A stretch of DNA of 52,591 nt from assembly GCA_964572965.1 (NCBI GenBank), contig CAZNHL010000023.1:1-52591 (forward strand), in the 5' to 3' direction. This document shows, in pieces, positions 34,310 to 43,887 of this stretch. Below the pieces are notes generated by a model. That model was not told the origin of the DNA and searched no databases. It saw only the letters and a list, made by a program, of their open reading frames with translations. Every line of letters begins with the position of its first letter. Positions within the stretch are counted from its first letter, which is position 1. This stretch comes from CAZNHL01 sp964572965 (GTDB taxonomy: Bacteria > Bacteroidota > Bacteroidia > Cytophagales > UBA9547). The position numbers and the translations under genes were made by a program.

Positions 34310-36108
34310 TCAAAGAATACCCCTTTAACTATGTAATCCTGTAACCATTTTCTGCGTACTTTTTTACGCACATATTTTTCAATGACCAAGCTGCCCAGCG
34401 GCGCTGCCGCTGTTGCTCCCCAGCCCGCATTTTCCATTACAATAGCAATGGCAATTTGAGGGTTCTCCTTTGGTGCAAAACCTATAAAGATTGAGTGGTC
34501 TTTCCCGTGCGGGTTTTGTACAGTTCCTGTTTTACCGCAAATAACAATACTGTCAGAACGTGCCATCGTAGCTGTACCTGCACGAACCACATCAGCCATT
34601 GCATTTACCAAAGCTTCAACATGTTCCTTCTTATACCCTAATTCATGTTTCTGGTTATACTCTTTTCTGATCAGCTTTTGTTCCCCTATTCTCTTAATAA
34701 GGTGAGGTGTATAATAATAACCTCTATTGGCAAAAATGGCCGCCAGGTTAGCCAACTGAACCGGGGTAATACCAATTTCACCCTGACCCAGCGACAATGA
34801 ATAGATTGTTTCAAATGCCCATCGGTTTTCACCGAAATACTTATTATAATATTTTACAGAAGGAATATTACCATTTTTTTCGTTCGGAAGATCTATTCCC
34901 AGTTTTTGTCCGAGACCAAACTTAAATACCTCTTCTCGCCATTTTTCAAATCCGAGACGTGTATCAATAAATCTGTTAGAAGATTGATTCCGATACATCA
35001 TTTTTTTAAAAATATTCCATGCATAAGGGTTACAGGAATACTGAATCCCTTGATGGAAGTTGGCAGACCTGTGGTGCCCGTGACAGTTTACGATAGACCT
35101 GTTGCATTGAAATACTTCATTAGGTTCTACGGCCCCTATCTGTAGGGCAATCAATTCATTAACAGTTTTGAATGTTGAGCCCGGAGGATACATCGCCATT
35201 GAGGGACGATTGAATAAAGGCTTTTTGGGATCCAATAAAAGCTTCCTGTAATTCTTCCCAAAATCCTTACCTGTCAGCAGATTGGGGTCATAAGCCGGAG
35301 CAGAAACATAAGCTAATACTTCTCCGGTTTTAGGTTCTATACAAATAACACTACCGGTTTGGTTAACCATCAGCGTCTCTGCATACATCTGCAAGTCGAT
35401 ATCTATAGAAGAAATCAGATCCTTACCTGCCACTGAAAGTGTGTCAAATTTACCATCCATGAACGGCCCTTTATCAACACCACGTACGTTCACCATCGAA
35501 TAGCGTACCCCTCTGATCCCTCTTAACTCTTTCTCATACTCTTCTTCAAGTCCACTGATCCCAATGTAATCACCAGACTTATAATTATCTTTTCCAACCA
35601 GCTCTATCTTTTCTTTACTGATCTCACCAATGTAGCCAAGCGCATTAGCCATACATTTATATGGATAGTTTCTTATAGAGCGTGACTGAACAAACAAACC
35701 GGGATAATCTACCAGACGATCCTGAATGCGTGCAAAATCTTCGTTATAGAGTGCCGAAATAAATACTGAAGGTTTTACTGAAGAGAATTTTCGCGCAAGT
35801 TTAATCTTTTCCCTTAAATCCTCTTTTGTCAAACCAAAAATATTGCAAAAGTCGGTTGTATCAGAGATTCGCATCTCGCGCGGTATCATCATGATATCGT
35901 AAACCGGAGTATTAGCCACAAGCATTTTACCGTTTCTGTCAAGAATAATACCACGGTAAGGGTAAACAATGGTTCTCTGAACAGCATTGTTCTGTGCCTC
36001 CAGCTTAAGTGAAGAATCTATAATTTGCAGATAAAATAACCTGCCGGTGTAGATAAGCGCAACTAATACAAAAGCTATCTCAATAATCCGAATACGCCCT
36101 TCTCTCAT
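34306..36108 (-). CDS. mrdA: penicillin-binding protein 2 (peptidoglycan D,D-transpeptidase)
   Basis: The 600-residue elongasome transpeptidase. One N-terminal membrane anchor (about 8-28, IAFVLVALIYTGRLFYLQII) is followed by the dimerisation domain (PYRGIILDRNGKMLVANTPV near 51). The transpeptidase triad is present: PPGSTFK (SxxK, about 310), QYSCNP (SxN, about 355) and CGKTGT (KTG, about 525). It crosslinks new glycan strands made by RodA, with which it overlaps by 4 bases. All catalytic motifs are intact. The gene lies 3 bases after mreD. Confidence 0.95.
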   Translation of the reverse strand: MREGRIRIIEIAFVLVALIYTGRLFYLQIIDSSLKLEAQNNAVQRTIVYPYRGIILDRNGKMLVANTPVYDIMMIPREMRISDTTDFCNIFGLTKEDLREKIKLARKFSSVKPSVFISALYNEDFARIQDRLVDYPGLFVQSRSIRNYPYKCMANALGYIGEISKEKIELVGKDNYKSGDYIGISGLEEEYEKELRGIRGVRYSMVNVRGVDKGPFMDGKFDTLSVAGKDLISSIDIDLQMYAETLMVNQTGSVICIEPKTGEVLAYVSAPAYDPNLLTGKDFGKNYRKLLLDPKKPLFNRPSMAMYPPGSTFKTVNELIALQIGAVEPNEVFQCNRSIVNCHGHHRSANFHQGIQYSCNPYAWNIFKKMMYRNQSSNRFIDTRLGFEKWREEVFKFGLGQKLGIDLPNEKNGNIPSVKYYNKYFGENRWAFETIYSLSLGQGEIGITPVQLANLAAIFANRGYYYTPHLIKRIGEQKLIRKEYNQKHELGYKKEHVEALVNAMADVVRAGTATMARSDSIVICGKTGTVQNPHGKDHSIFIGFAPKENPQIAIAIVMENAGWGATAAAPLGSLVIEKYVRKKVRRKWLQDYIVKGVFFE

Positions 36109-36111
36109 AAT

Positions 36112-36630
36112 TTAAAGCTTATTTGGAGAATAAATCAGGTATTCTGTAAGAACCAATACAAAAAGCGTAAGCAAACTACTGCATATTACTTTGATGATTG
36201 TATAGAAGAATAAATGAAAAGAAGCTACTTCAAGATAAAACAGAACAATATGGTGAATGAGTATATTCCCAAAAGCATAAGTAATAAACCATTGTAAGCC
36301 CAAAGATTTTACGGAAAGCTCAACAGATGAATCATATCCTCCTACCGGAGTAAGAAAGCGTACCAAAGTCGGGCGCATATAACACATTGCCACGCTTGCT
36401 GCGGCATGCATCCCTCCCGTATCATAAAAAATATCCATCAGCCAACCGAAGAAAAAACCTATCAGCATCAGGTTAGACCTTTTGGTGTCCATCGGTAAAA
36501 GCAAGAGAAAACCTACATACAAATAGCAGAATGCCATTCCAAAGAGCACAAAATTCCGCACAAGCAAAACCTGAACTGCTGAAAACAGCACTACATAAAA
36601 CACATAAGTAAGTAAGTTTCTGTAATTCAT
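36112..36630 (-). CDS. mreD: rod shape-determining protein MreD
   Basis: A 172-residue hydrophobic protein with about five membrane helices (for example LTYVFYVVLFSAVQVLLV, LLLLPMDTK, LIGFFFGWLMDIFYDTGG). The GFFFGWLMDIFYDT segment is the recognisable MreD motif. MreD is an inner-membrane partner of MreC in the elongasome. The identification rests on hydropathy, length and its position between mreC (2-base gap) and mrdA (3-base gap). Confidence 0.9.
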   Translation of the reverse strand: MNYRNLLTYVFYVVLFSAVQVLLVRNFVLFGMAFCYLYVGFLLLLPMDTKRSNLMLIGFFFGWLMDIFYDTGGMHAAASVAMCYMRPTLVRFLTPVGGYDSSVELSVKSLGLQWFITYAFGNILIHHIVLFYLEVASFHLFFYTIIKVICSSLLTLFVLVLTEYLIYSPNKL

Positions 36631-36632
36631 TA

Positions 36633-37478
36633 TTATTTATCTTGCTTTTCGGCCGAATAAGTTACTGTTTCAATAGAATCCTGTTCTACTTGCTGCCTGT
36701 TTCTGACAACATATACATAGTTTAAACTACTGAAGTCTGTTGTCAGGTTAAGACTAAGTCTGTAAAATGACTCATCACCACGGATATCAATTCTGGAAAC
36801 TATACCTACAGGAATATTTTCAGGGAATACAGAACTATAACCGGAAGTAACAATTGTATCGCCAACCATTACTTTTACGTGGCGTGGCACATAAAGCATT
36901 GTTGCTTTGCTAAAATCAGTACCCTCCCATCTTACAGTACCACTGGCATTGTATTTTTTTACTTTAGATGAAATAAAAATACGGGTGTGAAGCACTGATG
37001 TTACTGTTGCATAATGTGTAGAAACATTTTTCACCATACCCACAATACCTTTAGGGCATATCACTGCCATTCCCGGGAATACGCTATCCAAACGACCTTT
37101 ATTGATCGTAACGTAGTTTTTGTAGCGGCTGGTTGAATTGTTAACAACCAGTGCAGATATGAATTTGTACTTATTAATACTTGAACTATCTGTTTTAGCA
37201 GTAGTAGTACTATCTTCAAGAATGATCTTTTTCGCCAGTTGATCGCGCAGTTTAGCATTTTCTGCGGCTAATTCACGGTTTACTTTACGAAGACCAATGT
37301 ATTCATTGAATTCATGTGAAGTCTGCAAAATTTCACCAACAACACTATTCGAGGTATTGAATGCAAATGCTCCCTGGTAGGAGTTATTCAGAATGATGAA
37401 CCATATACAAATGGCTTGCAGGAGCACGAAAAGAAACGTTTCCGAATACTTTCTGAAGAATTGAAGAATTCTGTGCAT
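36633..37478 (-). CDS. mreC: rod shape-determining protein MreC
   Basis: A 281-residue protein with one N-terminal membrane helix (about 14-32), then a coiled coil (about 55-85, NRELAAENAKLRDQLA), and a periplasmic beta-domain. The beta-domain contains INKGRLDSVFPGMAVICPKGIVG, the MreC core motif, then GDTIVTSGYSSVFPENIPVGIV. It links PBP2 to the MreB filament. The gene starts 55 bases after the mreB stop, across a strong terminator, so its expression may be separated from mreB. Confidence 0.94.
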   Translation of the reverse strand: MHRILQFFRKYSETFLFVLLQAICIWFIILNNSYQGAFAFNTSNSVVGEILQTSHEFNEYIGLRKVNRELAAENAKLRDQLAKKIILEDSTTTAKTDSSSINKYKFISALVVNNSTSRYKNYVTINKGRLDSVFPGMAVICPKGIVGMVKNVSTHYATVTSVLHTRIFISSKVKKYNASGTVRWEGTDFSKATMLYVPRHVKVMVGDTIVTSGYSSVFPENIPVGIVSRIDIRGDESFYRLSLNLTTDFSSLNYVYVVRNRQQVEQDSIETVTYSAEKQDK

Positions 37479-37490
37479 TTATGGTTGGGA

Positions 37491-37524
37491 AAAAAAGTTT
37501 CGGGGATAATAAAATCCCCGAAAC
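37491..37524 (-). terminator. intrinsic terminator between mreB and mreC
   Basis: 11-bp perfect arms at 37497-37507 and 37514-37524 (GTTTCGGGGAT). On the minus strand a six-T run (37496-37491) follows. It lies 9 bases after the mreB stop and 13 bases before the mreC ATG, so most mreB transcripts should stop here and mreC would depend on read-through. Confidence 0.88.
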
Positions 37525-37533
37525 GAATAAACA

Positions 37534-38559
37534 TTATGCCATCAAAACAGCCTTATACTTTTGCAAGTTTTTAAGTGCCGTACCAGTACCCCTTACTACA
37601 GCTCTCAAAGGATCTTCTGCAATATGGATAGGTAATTTGGTTTTCAAAGCCAGACGTTTGTCCAAACCTCTCAGCAAAGCACCACCACCTGTCAGATAAA
37701 TACCTCTTTCGTAGATATCTGAAGAAAGTTCAGGGGGAGAAATCTCCAATGCTTTCAATACCGCCTCTTCGATTTTAGAAACCGATTTATCAATAGCAAA
37801 AGCAATTTCCTGATAAGATACTTTAATTGTCTTTGGAATACCGGTCATCAAATCACGTCCACGTATTTCAAAATCTGGTGGTGGATTATCCAATTCGGTC
37901 ATTGCCGCACCAACTTCAATTTTAATTCTTTCTGCAGAACGCTCACCGATCAGAAGGTTATGCTGGCGACGCATATAATCAAGGATATCTTTGTTAAACA
38001 CATCACCGGCTACGCGAATAGACTGGTCGCAAACAATACCTGATAAAGCAATAACTGCAATCTCAGAAGTACCACCTCCGATATCAACCACCATTGAACC
38101 AATAGGTTGTTCAATATCAATACCAATACCGATTGCCGCCGCGATCGGTTCGTAAATCATATAAACTTCTTTCGCTCCGGCATGATCGGCAGAGTCACGT
38201 ACGGCACGTTTTTCAACTTCTGTAATGCCTGAAGGGATACAGATTACCATACGGTGAGAAGGAGGCAAAAAGCTTTTACCTCTGTCAATCATTTTAATCA
38301 TACCACGGATCATATGTTCTGCAGCGTTAAAATCTGCAATTACACCATCTTTCAGTGGTCGGATTGTTTTAATATTATCATGTGTTTTCTCGTGCATCTG
38401 CATTGCTTCACGACCGATTGCCAGCACTTTGCCGGTCATTCTGTCCTGAGCTATAATAGAAGGTTCGTCAACCACTATCTTATCTTTTTGCATGATAAGC
38501 GTGTTTGCCGTACCTAAATCTATTGCAATGTCACTTGTGAAGAAGTCAAACAAGCCCAT
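37534..38559 (-). CDS. mreB: actin-like rod shape protein MreB
   Basis: The 341-residue MreB forms membrane-bound filaments guiding side-wall synthesis. Nucleotide-binding motifs are intact: DLGTANTL (near 15), MVVDIGGGTSEIAVIAL (near 160) and YLTGGGALLRGLDKRLA (near 290). The N-terminus MGLFDFFTSDIAIDLG is typical, including a short amphipathic membrane-binding segment. The length matches the family. It is followed by a terminator before mreC. Confidence 0.97.
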   Translation of the reverse strand: MGLFDFFTSDIAIDLGTANTLIMQKDKIVVDEPSIIAQDRMTGKVLAIGREAMQMHEKTHDNIKTIRPLKDGVIADFNAAEHMIRGMIKMIDRGKSFLPPSHRMVICIPSGITEVEKRAVRDSADHAGAKEVYMIYEPIAAAIGIGIDIEQPIGSMVVDIGGGTSEIAVIALSGIVCDQSIRVAGDVFNKDILDYMRRQHNLLIGERSAERIKIEVGAAMTELDNPPPDFEIRGRDLMTGIPKTIKVSYQEIAFAIDKSVSKIEEAVLKALEISPPELSSDIYERGIYLTGGGALLRGLDKRLALKTKLPIHIAEDPLRAVVRGTGTALKNLQKYKAVLMA

Positions 38560-38936
38560 TTATTTCTTTTTATAAGGTCAGCACTTTATATTCAAAATTG
38601 CCTCAAATTTTAAGGTTAAAAATAAAAACTTCAAGATGAAAAGGAAACTCTCACTATCAATTTGAACTTTGAACTTTAAAAGTTGAACTTTTTCGCTATT
38701 ATCCGCCTAAACGGACAACATAATGTGAATTTACACATTTTTACCAAATATGGTAATTTCCGCGATAGAAGTTAGAAACTCTTAAACTAACTTCCTAGCA
38801 CGCTTAAACTATTAATGTTACTCTGGTCTGAAATTTGACTGTTTTCAACCTTCCAAGGGTTAAAAGAAAAAGACTGCAAAAAGCACTTAATTCGGCTTGA
38901 ACCAAAGCCTGAAGAGCAACCAGAATAAACTAAGTT
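38560..38936. other. intergenic region between purH and mreB with several small inverted repeats
   Basis: No coding signal. The mreB leader side is AT-rich with repeated TTTGAAC/TTGAAC motifs (38660-38690). Three back-to-back inverted repeats lie at 38702-38715 (TCCG/CGGA), 38722-38739 (AATGTG/CACATT) and 38741-38756 (TTACCA/TGGTAA). A fourth, GAAGTTAG/CTAACTTC, is at 38768-38794. None has a clear T-run. The exact mreB promoter is not obvious: a TTAAAATTTG element near 38610 is off-consensus. Confidence 0.5.
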
Positions 38937-40463
38937 TTAATGTTTAAAGTGCCTTACGCCAGTCATCACCATTGACAGACCTGCTTTATCGCAGTAGTCA
39001 ATGCTATCCTGGTCCTTAATTGATCCACCCGGCTGTACAACTGCCGTAATTCCTGCATTATGAGCTATTTCAACACAATCAGGAAATGGGAAGAATGCAT
39101 CAGAAGCCATTACCGCACCGTTCAGGTCAAACCCAAAAGATTTCGCCTTTTCAATTGCCTGAAGTAATGCATCCACACGTGACGTTTGTCCTACTCCGCT
39201 GGAAATCAACACATTTTCTTTAGCAAGAATGATTGTATTTGATTTTGTATGCTTAACAAGTTTGTTCGCAAAAATCAAAGCTCTCTTTTCTGCATCAGTA
39301 GGTTCTTTCTTAGTAACAGTTCTAAGATCAGCAATTGTTTCTGTTTTAAGGTCTTTGTCCTGTTCGATTACACCATGTAACAAAGTCTTGAATTGCTTTT
39401 TAGCAAAATCAATTGGTTTGCGAACCAAAACGATTCTGTTTTTCTTCTGGATCAAAAGATCCAAAGCATCTTTATCAAATGAAGGGGCAATAATTACTTC
39501 AAAGAATAATTTATGCAGTTCCTCTGCCGTAGCAAGGTCAACAGCGCGGTTTGTGATGATTACACCCCCGAAAGCCGATACAGGATCTCCGGCCAAAGCT
39601 GTCAGGTATGCCTCTTTTGGAGTAGCCGCAGAAGCCACACCACAAGCATTGTTATGCTTCAGAATAGCATAAGTAGTTGCATCAGAGAACTCGTCAATCA
39701 ATGCTACTGCAGCATCAACATCCAACAAGTTATTGTATGACAACTCCTTACCGTTCAATTTATCAAATAATTGATTCAAATCGCCATAGAAAACCCCTTT
39801 CTGGTGCGGGTTCTCTCCATAGCGTAATACTTCACCGTTTTGAACGCTTTGCTTGAAAGACGGGATTTGCTGCTCAATATTGAACCAGTTGAAAATAGCT
39901 GAATCGTAGTGAGAAGAAACATCAAATGCTCTTGCTGCAAAGCGCTTTCTGTCCGAAATTTCCGTAGCACAGCCTTTTTCTTTCAATACATCCAACAATT
40001 CAGTGTATTGGTTACGCGACGCAACAATTACAACATCCTGGAAGTTTTTAGCGGCAGCCCTGATCAAAGAAATACCTCCAATATCGATTTTCTCGATGAT
40101 GTCCTGCTCAGCAGCACCTGAAGCTACTGTTTCTTCAAATGGATATAAGTCAACAATAACAAGGTCAATTTCAGGAATTTCATATTCCGCAATTTCAGTA
40201 TTATCAGAAGAGTTCTGACGACGGTTCAAAATTCCACCAAATACTTTCGGGTGCAATGTTTTTACACGACCGCCTAAAATAGACGGGTAACCAGTCAGGT
40301 CTTCAACTGCAACACATGTAGCACCAACACTTTCAATGAAAGACTGAGTTCCTCCTGTAGAGTACATCGTCACGCCATTTTCATGAAGTAATTTGATGAT
40401 TGGTTCCAGGTTGTCTTTGTAATAAACTGATATTAAAGCAGATTTGATCTTCTTTGCTTGCAT
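38937..40463 (-). CDS. purH: bifunctional AICAR formyltransferase / IMP cyclohydrolase
   Basis: A 508-residue enzyme for the last two steps of IMP synthesis. Residues 1-145 form the MGS-like IMP cyclohydrolase domain (MYSTGGTQSFIESVG; PSILGGRVKTLHPKVFGGIL). The rest is the AICAR transformylase domain, with RYGENPHQKGVFYG, the catalytic Lys-His in LKHNNACGVA (near 268) and DAFFPFPDCVE near 462. I start at ATG 40463 (MQAKKIKSALISVYYKD, the usual N-terminus) rather than the in-frame GTG at 40469. A TAATTTTG -7 element lies about 70 bases upstream. Confidence 0.96.
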   Translation of the reverse strand: MQAKKIKSALISVYYKDNLEPIIKLLHENGVTMYSTGGTQSFIESVGATCVAVEDLTGYPSILGGRVKTLHPKVFGGILNRRQNSSDNTEIAEYEIPEIDLVIVDLYPFEETVASGAAEQDIIEKIDIGGISLIRAAAKNFQDVVIVASRNQYTELLDVLKEKGCATEISDRKRFAARAFDVSSHYDSAIFNWFNIEQQIPSFKQSVQNGEVLRYGENPHQKGVFYGDLNQLFDKLNGKELSYNNLLDVDAAVALIDEFSDATTYAILKHNNACGVASAATPKEAYLTALAGDPVSAFGGVIITNRAVDLATAEELHKLFFEVIIAPSFDKDALDLLIQKKNRIVLVRKPIDFAKKQFKTLLHGVIEQDKDLKTETIADLRTVTKKEPTDAEKRALIFANKLVKHTKSNTIILAKENVLISSGVGQTSRVDALLQAIEKAKSFGFDLNGAVMASDAFFPFPDCVEIAHNAGITAVVQPGGSIKDQDSIDYCDKAGLSMVMTGVRHFKH

Positions 40464-40538
40464 TGTCACTTTTTTTTGAATGAATTTGAGGGAATTAAAC
40501 TGCCCAGACTTAGATTAAGTTCGAAATGCAGTAAACCA

Positions 40539-40546
40539 CAAAATTA
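40539..40546 (-). promoter_or_regulatory. putative -7 element of the purH promoter
   Basis: On the minus strand TAATTTTG (40546-40539) matches TAnnTTTG exactly, with a TTT about 21 bases upstream as a weak -33. It implies a leader of about 70 bases. No purine riboswitch fold is evident in it. Confidence 0.4.
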
Positions 40547-40576
40547 ACACAATTTATGGAAATATAGAAAAGGAAA

Positions 40577-41503
40577 TCACCTCAATATGAGTTCCATCAT
40601 TAATACCTGTAAATCCTGATTAATAAGCTTTACCGAAGCCTGAACCTGGTTTAGCATGCTTGCCCTTGTACGCAAAGCCTCTCTTGAATAAACGCCTCCG
40701 CCACCGAAGAAAAGTAACTGTAACTTTTTATCTTCACTAAGATCAGGATAATAAGATTCCCAACGCCTGCGGATGTTACTTTGTATTGAATACTGACCAT
40801 CATTACTAAATGCCTTTTCATTAAGTATATACCAGACTGAAGGAGGAAAAACAGAGGCTGTATCACTCCCATTCCAAATGGTTGTCAATAAATTGCGAGA
40901 ATGTGTAAAACTAATCTTTTTATTATAAAATAAGGTGCTGACACCTAAAACAGCACTTGCAGCTCCGCCTCCTATTGCAATACTTTTTCCAAGGTCATCA
41001 TTTGTCTGATTTGGCAAAATAGTAGTTACCACAGCTGCTAATGCTCCTATGGTAATGGAAACCACTGTCATTTTTTTTATAAACCTGTTTTCTTTCTCAG
41101 TAAGAAAATCCGCCACCTGATCAGCCCGCTCTCCTTCACAGTCAAGTTCGGCTGCCAGGCTGGATATCTCGGTTGACACAAGTGCCAAATGACTAATGAT
41201 CTGGTTTTTATTTTCCTGATATTTCAATGAAGATTTATCCAGTTTTTCAAGCTCCCCAAGATATTGCAGTATACCAACTGCATTTGCTACCAACAGGCTT
41301 TTATTACTGTATTTTCTAAGCAGAACACTATCAAGACCTTCTATTGCCTTTACAGGCAATATTTCCTTTTCATAATGATAAACAGCAGCAGGTGTACAAT
41401 AGCTATTCTGTGCATTCAGATATGTATGACTTTTGTGAACTCCACATGAGCTTAATAAGAATAAAAGCCAACTAATGACAAAAAACGAATATTTATACAA
41501 CAT
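40577..41503 (-). CDS. hypothetical lipoprotein with two internal hydrophobic segments
   Basis: A 308-residue protein. The lipoprotein signal has Cys20 in LLFLLSSC. After a helical region (about 50-140, with coiled-coil-like EISSLAAELDCEGERADQ) come two hydrophobic, Ala/Gly-rich helices (about 146-163, VSITIGALAAVVTTILP, and about 171-190, SIAIGGGAASAVLGVSTLFY). A helical C-terminal tail follows. I do not recognise the family. It lies 58 bases after otsAB on the same strand and may be cotranscribed with the trehalose genes, but no functional link is evident. Confidence 0.65.
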   Translation of the reverse strand: MLYKYSFFVISWLLFLLSSCGVHKSHTYLNAQNSYCTPAAVYHYEKEILPVKAIEGLDSVLLRKYSNKSLLVANAVGILQYLGELEKLDKSSLKYQENKNQIISHLALVSTEISSLAAELDCEGERADQVADFLTEKENRFIKKMTVVSITIGALAAVVTTILPNQTNDDLGKSIAIGGGAASAVLGVSTLFYNKKISFTHSRNLLTTIWNGSDTASVFPPSVWYILNEKAFSNDGQYSIQSNIRRRWESYYPDLSEDKKLQLLFFGGGGVYSREALRTRASMLNQVQASVKLINQDLQVLMMELILR

Positions 41504-41561
41504 CCTATATTATGAATTGAAAACTGCGTGCTACCCTCTACAATATGCAGTTTCAAGATAA

Positions 41562-43844
41562 TTAAAAAATTTTCCTCAAAAAATCCTTTACAGGCTCCAG
41601 AACAATTTCATTAATCTTTTCAATCAAGGCCTCTTCATTTTCTTTCGCCATATCAGAAAGAAGGCTCCTGAACTCATACATATTTCTCATTGAGTATTGC
41701 GCCCTGGACGGTTCTTTTCCAATTTTGATACTGATGCTTCCGTGAGGCACGGCTCCAAACATATCTTCATCTGTACTATCATCACCTGCGCATAAGATAA
41801 AATCAGGTTTGATTTCTTCCAGACAAGCGGTAACGGCGGTTCCTTTGCTAAAACTCTTATTCTTTACTTCTAATACTTTCTTGCCATCAATAATTGTAAT
41901 ATCATTGATCAACCCTGCAAATTCACTTAACTCGTCAAGCAACTCACGGGAACGCCCAAAGGCAAAATCCAGTTCGCTGTTTCTATAGTGCCATGCAAGC
42001 GAAGCTTCCTTCTCTTCAATAAAAGAACCTGCACAACGATCTACATAACGTTGTAATATTTCACGTACATCATTTTTCCAGCTGACAGAGATCTTTTTAT
42101 TGCGCTCCCACTCTTCCTCACCTTCTCTCCTCACAAAAGCGCCATGTTCAGCAATAAGTGTTAAATCGAGATGGCCGAGCCATTTATTAAGGCTGACTTT
42201 GTCTCTTCCGCTTATAATAATAACCTTATTGTTATAAGTAAGTCTTTTTAGCAGAAGAATTACCTGTCTGTCCGGAGCTGCCTTTGCGGGGTTCCTGTCA
42301 AAAGGAACCAAAGTGCCATCATAGTCAAGGAATAAAACCCGTTGTTTACTAGCTTCATATTTCTCCAGAATTTCTTCTTTAAGAGCATCATTAATCACTA
42401 ACATGTTCATTTTTCTTTGAATAATTTTCACCTTATCCAACTGAGTAATAAAATCATTGGCCCAGTGAAATACATCATAATTCTTAATACGCTGCTGCAT
42501 AGATAATATGCGCAGGCGCTGTTCTTTCTCAGGCATTATTAAAGCCTGTTTTATGGCAAGACTGATTTCGTTTTTATCTGTTGGGTTTATCTGAATTGCT
42601 TCACCCAGTTCCATAGCGGAACCGGCCATTTCACTTAAAATAAGTACGCCCTTTTCGTCTTTTCTTGAAGCTATAAATTCCTTTGCCACAAGATTCATCC
42701 CGTCACGTATCGGTGTTATAAGGGCTGCATCACTTACAGAATAGAGCGCAATCAATTCCTCAAAAACCAGAGAACGATACTGATAACTGATCGGCAACCA
42801 TTCTAAACGGCCGAACTTCCCATTGATTCTTCCAATGGCTTCTTCAAGCTCACGCTTCATTTCTGCATAACTCTGAATACTGTCACGCGAAGGGACAACT
42901 ACCATCACAAGTTTTACCTTGGTGTGCCATTCAGGGTTTTCTGTAAGAAAAGTCTCAAAACCTAACAAACGGTGCATTAAACCCTTGCTGTAATCAAGTC
43001 TGTCAACAGAGAAAATAATCTTCTCGCTACCTAAATGGTTTTTCATTTTCTGACGATAAGACTTTGTCAGTTCTCCGGCAAAAGCATCATTGAATTTCTC
43101 ATAGTCTATACTAATCGGAAATGCGTCGACACGAATAAGCCGGTCGCCCGTTTTAATTGTCCTTCCTCCGCTTTCATAGCCTGTAATTCTCATCACCGAC
43201 TTTAGAAAATGCTGCACATAGTCGGTAGTGTGAAAACCGATAAGATCTGCTCCTAAAAGACCTTTCAACAATTGTAAAGACCAGCTTTTAGGGATTAACC
43301 TGAATATTTCATAAGAAGGAAACGGGATATGCAGGAAAAAGCCAATCTGTGCATTTGGAAAATCTTTCCGGATCAGCTCAGGCAAAAGAAATAAATGGTA
43401 GTCGTGAATCCAGATTACATCGTCTTCACGAAGTTCTTTTTTCATCACTTCATAATACTTCAGGTTTGCCTCTTTATAAGCTTCAAAATAATCGGCACTG
43501 TACCTTGTCAGGTAAGGATAATAGTGAAACAAAGGCCAAAGAGTCGCATTACAAAAACCCGCATAAAAATTCTCGTTGAGATCGTTATTAATATATACCG
43601 GTTTACCAATGAAATATTCTGATTCAAAATGGTCACTATCTGACAAACGCGACTCTTCTTCAAGAAAGCCAAACCATGTTATTTTATCTTCTATATCCTT
43701 CATCGGATGATCATGCATATTCTGCACAAGTGATAAAATAGCAGAAACCAGCCCTCCTGAATTTTGCTTTAATTGTATACTACCTTCGCCTTCAGCTATA
43801 TTAAAGGGTAGCCTATATGCTGCTACTACCAGTCTTCTATTCAT
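41562..43844 (-). CDS. otsAB: fused trehalose-6-phosphate synthase / trehalose-6-phosphate phosphatase
   Basis: A 760-residue bifunctional enzyme. Residues about 1-480 form a GT20 OtsA domain: YRLPFNIAEGEGSIQ, IWIHDYHLFLLPELIRKDFP, FFLHIPFPSYEIFR, FSVDRLDYSKGL, and DGMNLVAKEF for donor binding. Residues about 490-760 form a HAD-type OtsB domain, with the nucleophile motif FLDYDGTLVPFDRNP (near 504), IISGRDK and CAGDDSTDEDMFGAV (near 690). It makes trehalose from UDP-glucose and glucose-6-phosphate for osmotic and stress protection. It is preceded by a GH15 gene (43-base gap) in one operon. Both domains look intact. Confidence 0.94.
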   Translation of the reverse strand: MNRRLVVAAYRLPFNIAEGEGSIQLKQNSGGLVSAILSLVQNMHDHPMKDIEDKITWFGFLEEESRLSDSDHFESEYFIGKPVYINNDLNENFYAGFCNATLWPLFHYYPYLTRYSADYFEAYKEANLKYYEVMKKELREDDVIWIHDYHLFLLPELIRKDFPNAQIGFFLHIPFPSYEIFRLIPKSWSLQLLKGLLGADLIGFHTTDYVQHFLKSVMRITGYESGGRTIKTGDRLIRVDAFPISIDYEKFNDAFAGELTKSYRQKMKNHLGSEKIIFSVDRLDYSKGLMHRLLGFETFLTENPEWHTKVKLVMVVVPSRDSIQSYAEMKRELEEAIGRINGKFGRLEWLPISYQYRSLVFEELIALYSVSDAALITPIRDGMNLVAKEFIASRKDEKGVLILSEMAGSAMELGEAIQINPTDKNEISLAIKQALIMPEKEQRLRILSMQQRIKNYDVFHWANDFITQLDKVKIIQRKMNMLVINDALKEEILEKYEASKQRVLFLDYDGTLVPFDRNPAKAAPDRQVILLLKRLTYNNKVIIISGRDKVSLNKWLGHLDLTLIAEHGAFVRREGEEEWERNKKISVSWKNDVREILQRYVDRCAGSFIEEKEASLAWHYRNSELDFAFGRSRELLDELSEFAGLINDITIIDGKKVLEVKNKSFSKGTAVTACLEEIKPDFILCAGDDSTDEDMFGAVPHGSISIKIGKEPSRAQYSMRNMYEFRSLLSDMAKENEEALIEKINEIVLEPVKDFLRKIF

Positions 43845-43887
43845 AAATCAATATTTTTGGTTAACACTCTTTTGTCCCATTCACATA

